Below are positions 60,063-64,000 of a stretch of DNA of 64,000 bases, one piece after another. The stretch covers positions 1 through 64,000 of the forward strand of contig CAZZNE010000017.1 in the NCBI GenBank assembly GCA_964655525.1. Reading direction: 5' to 3'. Numbering within the stretch: the first letter of the stretch is position 1; every line of letters starts with the position of its first letter. The position numbers and the translations under genes were made by a program. Origin of the DNA: DLAJ01 sp964655525 (lineage in GTDB: Bacteria > Bacillota > Clostridia > Lachnospirales > Lachnospiraceae). The notes below the pieces were generated by a model. That model worked only from the letters and a program-made list of their open reading frames with translations, did not search any database and was not told where the DNA came from.

Positions 60063-61109
60063 CTATCTTGATCCGCCTTGTGGCGCTCCATACCGCTTCT
60101 GCAGTTCTACCACAAATTCCGAAAAGCCTTTGCGGAATTGTTTTTCTTTGATTACATAGTTTTTCCGCTGCGTATACAGCGTAACGCTTCTGTTATCCTG
60201 TTCCGCACAGTATCCGATCCTCTGCACCTCATTCCAACCCACGCTCTCGGCGCCTTTCGGAAACCGTTCAAACGTGATCTGCATCCGGTCATATGTGATT
60301 TTTTGCAGGCTCGTATAGGCCAGACAGCCAATACTGATTACCACGAGTCCGACCACCAACAGCTTTGTCTCTATCCCTTCTTTGGAAAAAAGCCACGCTC
60401 CGATGTCCTCTCCCGAAACAAATCCCATCACAACAACCATCACCGCCATTAACAGGCTGATCACCAGCATTACCACATACTCGCCCGTGCGGTAACGCAG
60501 CATGCCCACTCCATCGATGACGCTGTATTCCCGCTGATAAGCGCCCGCATCCCCGCTTTTCACCGCATTCTCCGGTCTTAAGTGACGCATCGCCGTCTCG
60601 TAAAAATCATGGTAGCCCGTAAGATCAGCCGTCGCCGAAATCCGCCTGACCCCGTCCCTGTCGTATAGGTTGATCGCATTCTGATTTTTTATTTCCATCC
60701 TCGAGAGTTCGTGCCAAGTCAGCCGCTGATAGGTGTGGAACGGCGATCCAAGAAAAAGCTGCTCCTCATCATAGAGAATATGTCTTTTTTGCATACAATA
60801 TCCCGCGAAAAAACCGGCGAACAGGATAACAAGACCAATACCCAGACATAGCAGTATCATGCCGCCCGCTTCCTCCCATGCGCCGTCCGCGATCGCCAGA
60901 TAGGCAATGATACAGAGAAACCCCATCACAAAAATACCCAGCGCCGGCAGCACAAGAATCCTCGCCCGCGGCATGGCAAGCATGCGCATCCCCCGTTTCC
61001 GATACCCCCGCTGCTCCTTACTGCCCTTGAAAACCGGTGTTGCGGAAAGCAACAGAATGATGATTCCCAAAACCAACAAAAGAAGCCATTTGATGATCCG
61101 TTCGTTCAT
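60063..61109 (-). CDS. Hypothetical membrane protein with two PH-like cytoplasmic segments
   Basis: A 348-residue protein with four to five hydrophobic helices: residues 7-25, 50-72, 80-105, and a pair at about 215-260. After each helical pair comes a beta-rich segment, IKNQNAINLYDRDGVRRISATADL near 138 and MQITFERFPKGAESVGWNEVQRIGY near 280, resembling bacterial PH-like (YdbT/DUF304-type) domains. No closer family recognised. GGGAGG nine bases before the ATG; a TATAAT box (61234-61239, minus strand) may be its promoter. Confidence 0.7.
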   Translation of the reverse strand: MNERIIKWLLLLVLGIIILLLSATPVFKGSKEQRGYRKRGMRMLAMPRARILVLPALGIFVMGFLCIIAYLAIADGAWEEAGGMILLCLGIGLVILFAGFFAGYCMQKRHILYDEEQLFLGSPFHTYQRLTWHELSRMEIKNQNAINLYDRDGVRRISATADLTGYHDFYETAMRHLRPENAVKSGDAGAYQREYSVIDGVGMLRYRTGEYVVMLVISLLMAVMVVVMGFVSGEDIGAWLFSKEGIETKLLVVGLVVISIGCLAYTSLQKITYDRMQITFERFPKGAESVGWNEVQRIGYCAEQDNRSVTLYTQRKNYVIKEKQFRKGFSEFVVELQKRYGAPQGGSR

Positions 61110-61445
61110 TTGTAAAGCCCTCCCTCTATTTCCTATTTTTTATTCGTTTTCTTCTTCCGAATAATCTCGCACTCCTTCACATTCCGTACGATTATCAGCG
61201 CCATGACATCACTTCATCCAAAAAATTACTTCTATTATACACCACATACGTACCACTTTCTACACAGATTAACAATTGCATTTCGCTCAGCCCGTACCAT
61301 TTGCTCAAATTGCAACCGGAATGTACTTGCAATTCGACCATAGTAGTTGATATAATTTTGTTGTGGTATTCCAGTGTACTGACATCCCTTGTCGCTGCTT
61401 TATTTATAAGAAAAGCATAACGATAAAAAACATGGAGAGGTTCTT
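61110..61445. other. Divergent intergenic region
   Basis: 336 bp with no gene seen. It carries a minus-strand -10 box TATAAT at 61234-61239 and a plus-strand promoter at 61327-61356. Confidence 0.6.
61327..61356 (+). promoter_or_regulatory. Promoter of the nuclease gene
   Basis: TTGCAA (61327-61332), 18-bp spacer, TATAAT (61351-61356). Confidence 0.65.
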
Positions 61446-62768
61446 ATGAAAAAAGCATCCGGTAAAAAATCAAACCGCATCTCCGCCTTATTCCTGCTTC
61501 CGATCGTGGCAGTCGTGATCGCCCTGCCGATCTTTTTGACGATGCTTGTGGAAGCACCGGTCGGCGATACCAATCGACAGTCTGAAACCGTAATAGCGAC
61601 TGACGGCGGCATTCTCATGGATGATAACGCAGGCAGCGATGCTGCCCTCGACGGCACAAGCGAAAATAGCAACGACGGCTTTGTGATCAACACGAATGGC
61701 ATCGATAACGGCAACGATGATGGTCATGGCGGAAATACTTCCGACGCCGATACGGGTTTCGGCGGCTCATCACCAGCCGATTCGGACGGCACAGATTCAC
61801 CTTCCACATCCGGGACTGCGTCGGGCGGCGTACAAGAAGGAGCGTCCCCTTCCTCTCAGGAAGAATTTGCAAACGGCTGGGAGCAGACATTCACCTTGAA
61901 TGACGTTCCCGCATATTCAGGGGCGCTTTACACGGTCATTAATGATAATATTCCTTTTTTCCCGAAAACACCAAACGCGACGGAATCCTTCGAGCACTAC
62001 GCTGAGCTTGATTCCCTCGGGCGGTGCGGCACCGCCTGCGCCAATGTCGGGCAGGACCTTATGCCGACCGAACCACGCGGGGAAATCGGGCAGGTCAGAC
62101 CGAGCGGATGGCATACGGTCAAATACGACGGCATTGACGGCAATTACCTTTATAACCGCTGCCATCTGATCGCCTACCAGCTTGCGGGGGAAAACGCAAA
62201 TGAACGAAACCTCATCACTGGAACAAGATCTTTTAATGCCGTCGGCATGCTCCCCTTTGAGGAGATGGTGGGCGATTATGTCAGAGAGACCGATCATCAC
62301 GTTCTCTATCGGGTCACGCCGATGTTTCGCGGAATGAACCTCGTCGCAGACGGCGTGTTGATGGAGGCGTGGTCCGTGGAAGACAATGGCGCCGGGATCT
62401 GTTTTAACGTATTTGTTTATAATGTCCAGCCGGGTATTGTCATCGACTATGCGACCGGCGACAGCTATGCAGATACCGGGGTTGCTCTTGCAGACGGGAG
62501 CTCCGCCAATCAAAGCGGCGATACCGCATCCCCCGACGGCGATTCCGCCGATCCGGTGATCCTTCCGCCCCCAGCCGATACGCCTACGCCCGAACCTCAG
62601 GAGAGCTCCTCGGCTGACTATATCTTAAACACAAACACGCACAAATTTCACTATCCTTACTGCGACAGCGTGCAGGAAATGGCGGAACGGAATAAGCTTC
62701 CCTATTCGGGAACGCGGGATGAAGTGATCGCCATGGGCTATGTGCCGTGTAAGCGCTGTAACCCGTAA
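61446..62768 (+). CDS. Surface DNA/RNA non-specific endonuclease (NucA/EndA type) with Ada-like C-terminal domain
   Basis: A 440-residue protein. Signal anchor at residues 12-32; residues 40-140 are a disordered Asp/Asn/Gly/Ser linker; residues 145-335 are a beta-beta-alpha-metal nuclease with the active site NRCHLIAYQLAGENANERNLITG (His as general base, Asn metal ligand), the streptococcal EndA form. After a Pro/Thr spacer, residues 390-440 (TNTHKFHYPYCDSV...GYVPCKRCNP) match the Ada-like Cys zinc/DNA-binding module. Likely cell-surface nuclease for DNA degradation or uptake. GAGAGG precedes the ATG. Confidence 0.88.
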   Translation: MKKASGKKSNRISALFLLPIVAVVIALPIFLTMLVEAPVGDTNRQSETVIATDGGILMDDNAGSDAALDGTSENSNDGFVINTNGIDNGNDDGHGGNTSDADTGFGGSSPADSDGTDSPSTSGTASGGVQEGASPSSQEEFANGWEQTFTLNDVPAYSGALYTVINDNIPFFPKTPNATESFEHYAELDSLGRCGTACANVGQDLMPTEPRGEIGQVRPSGWHTVKYDGIDGNYLYNRCHLIAYQLAGENANERNLITGTRSFNAVGMLPFEEMVGDYVRETDHHVLYRVTPMFRGMNLVADGVLMEAWSVEDNGAGICFNVFVYNVQPGIVIDYATGDSYADTGVALADGSSANQSGDTASPDGDSADPVILPPPADTPTPEPQESSSADYILNTNTHKFHYPYCDSVQEMAERNKLPYSGTRDEVIAMGYVPCKRCNP

Positions 62769-62810
62769 ACATTTCAGACTAGTTCAGACCACCTTCCTGT
62801 TTTATCCTAT

Positions 62811-64000
62811 TTACCCCGCTGTCGGACAATAAAACGTGATTGCAGCAACAGCACAATCTTTTACCATGAGCGCCAGATAAAGAGGCAATGCATCTTCCGC
62901 GCCCAAATCAATATCCGCAATCATGATACAATCAAATCGGTCAGACCATTCATAATCTTTGCCTGCATAATCCCAATCCTCATCCATGCCAACATAGCTG
63001 CAAGGATACGCATTTGGATTCCAGCCCTGATGCCCTGTCACTTCTTTCTCTAAATAACTTCCGTCAAAATTCATGACTGCCATGTCGGGATATTTCTCAA
63101 GGACTTCGTCCATCGTCATTCCTACAGAGATTCCGTTCTGCAGGGAATGGCTGCTGCTAAAAATCGCATATCCGAAATACTCTGCCTCTTCTGCGTCTTT
63201 TTGATCATACTTCCCATAGTAATACTCCACACCATCAATGGATACCATGTACCAGACTCCCTCGCTTGTACCCGGCAGCATCCCCCGTATTTGCTGCATT
63301 GATCCCATATCTTTTGCAGTCGTAAAATCATATTCTTCTATCACAGGCGTCACTGCCACATCACTTTCCGTAAAGGTTTGGATCATCGCAGGCTCATTCC
63401 CATTTGCATGCTCTAAACCTGTGCCTCCTTCGCTAATGCTATTCACCGGATGAAACTCATGGGTACAAATGATAGAATACTCACCCCCTTCCCACTGCAT
63501 CACTTTTTCTTCGGTTCCCACATTCTCGCCGCATACCCAGTAGGAGCCGTCCGCTTTTTGAATCACCGTATTATACAAAAAATTCTGATACCCATCGTCA
63601 TACTCTGCAATGGTATCGTGTTCTGTATACTTCAGCCTTCCCGTCCATGCCATGGCAAGATTCTCCGCGTTCAGTTCTGAATAACCATCCACAGCAAGAT
63701 CCGTCCATACCATCACAACATCTTCCGCGACCATTGTTGGTTCACTGACCAAACCAAAGTCTGCAACGCCACAATTTCCGTAGTCATTATCTCCCCATGT
63801 CCAGACTGTTCCGTTTGCAAGCAATGCCGCATGGTGAGACCAACCTCCTGTGACAAAGGCTGCACTTTCAAAAATCTTTTGGGGTCTTGCAATAAAATAT
63901 CCTCTATAAACGGTTCCCCATGTCCATACGCTCCCGTCCTCTTTCAAGCAGACAATATCATCACGGCCGCAGCAGGCATACGCCACATTTACCGCGAGTA
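62811..64000 (-). CDS. RCC1-repeat protein, N-terminal part cut by window edge
   Basis: The frame is open to the window edge, so the start lies outside. About 395 residues are visible. At the N-terminal side are RCC1 repeats (CLKEDGSVWTWG, AALLANGTVWTWGDNDYGNCG, then a third less regular one with GSYWVCGEN). From about residue 200 an unrelated alpha/beta domain follows, including EGVWYMVSIDGVEYYYGKYDQ and GISVGMTMDEVLEKYP, a SmpA/BamE-like or DUF-type pattern. Probably exported, as the nuclease neighbour is. Function unknown. Confidence 0.8.
   Translation of the reverse strand, partial: LAVNVAYACCGRDDIVCLKEDGSVWTWGTVYRGYFIARPQKIFESAAFVTGGWSHHAALLANGTVWTWGDNDYGNCGVADFGLVSEPTMVAEDVVMVWTDLAVDGYSELNAENLAMAWTGRLKYTEHDTIAEYDDGYQNFLYNTVIQKADGSYWVCGENVGTEEKVMQWEGGEYSIICTHEFHPVNSISEGGTGLEHANGNEPAMIQTFTESDVAVTPVIEEYDFTTAKDMGSMQQIRGMLPGTSEGVWYMVSIDGVEYYYGKYDQKDAEEAEYFGYAIFSSSHSLQNGISVGMTMDEVLEKYPDMAVMNFDGSYLEKEVTGHQGWNPNAYPCSYVGMDEDWDYAGKDYEWSDRFDCIMIADIDLGAEDALPLYLALMVKDCAVAAITFYCPTAG

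Overview
The window reads as a chromosomal segment of a Gram-positive, anaerobic, gut-type Clostridia, most likely Lachnospiraceae (inference). The signs are strong Shine-Dalgarno sites, sigma-A-like promoters, many lipoproteins, CIRCE heat-shock operators, the apt-rel-metallohydrolase-hemZ order, a folate operon, and small proteins typical of that family. Most of it is ordinary core genome, carried mainly on the minus strand. No rRNA, tRNA, CRISPR array, complete insertion sequence or prophage was seen.

Layout. 1-1281: end of an AAA+ ATPase gene (contractile-injection-system type is my best reading) and a charged, disordered protein. 1366-4598 (+): CPA1 Na+/H+ antiporter, CLC chloride transporter and exported lipoprotein beta-carbonic anhydrase, a possible pH/bicarbonate module. 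4689-10759 (-): hemZ, a lipoprotein, MBL hydrolase, rel and apt. 11053-18794: alpha-glucan locus with a neopullulanase-like GH13 enzyme, MalE/F/G transporter, divergent LacI regulator, and a carbohydrate-binding lipoprotein whose promoter carries two palindromic LacI-type operators. 19014-22336 (-): serine hydrolase and short class-II UvrA. 22579-24522 (-): groES-groEL with CIRCE. 24821-28721 (-): chemoreceptor, active-looking diguanylate cyclase and degenerate GGDEF protein. 28932-32377 (+): ABC-F ATPase, PHP phosphoesterase, HAD phosphatase. 32491-41140 (-): small proteins, HAD phosphatase, maf, ppk, ppx, DUF815 ATPase, pheA. 41593-42618 (+): DUF5050 protein. 42698-48325 (-): folBK, folP, HD-domain protein, folE, folC, TIM-barrel isomerase, GNAT. 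48846-49862 (+): Rpn/PD-(D/E)XK nuclease with a seven-unit coiled-coil minisatellite. 50068-50963 (-): two Hsp20 genes under a second CIRCE. 51237-54215: AraC regulator and a divergent ABC-F protein preceded by a leader peptide and an intrinsic terminator. 54293-58594 (-): giant Lhr-type helicase. 58775-59796 (-): A+T-rich PadR/HXXEE pair with its own operator. 60063 to the end: membrane protein, secreted NucA/EndA-type nuclease with an Ada-like tail, and an RCC1-repeat protein running off the edge.

Most unusual items. (1) Two distant intergenic copies (10893-11010 and, on the opposite strand, 41392-41518) of an element with a constant 83-nt core whose three internal stems show compensatory changes, closed in each copy by a different perfect 14-15 bp outer stem. 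I cannot name it. (2) A textbook attenuation leader before the second ABC-F gene (52324-52682). (3) A complete LacI-type promoter/operator pair at 18884-18977. (4) An HD-domain protein with a CxxCx5C tail inside the folate operon. All functional assignments are read from sequence motifs; no search was run.
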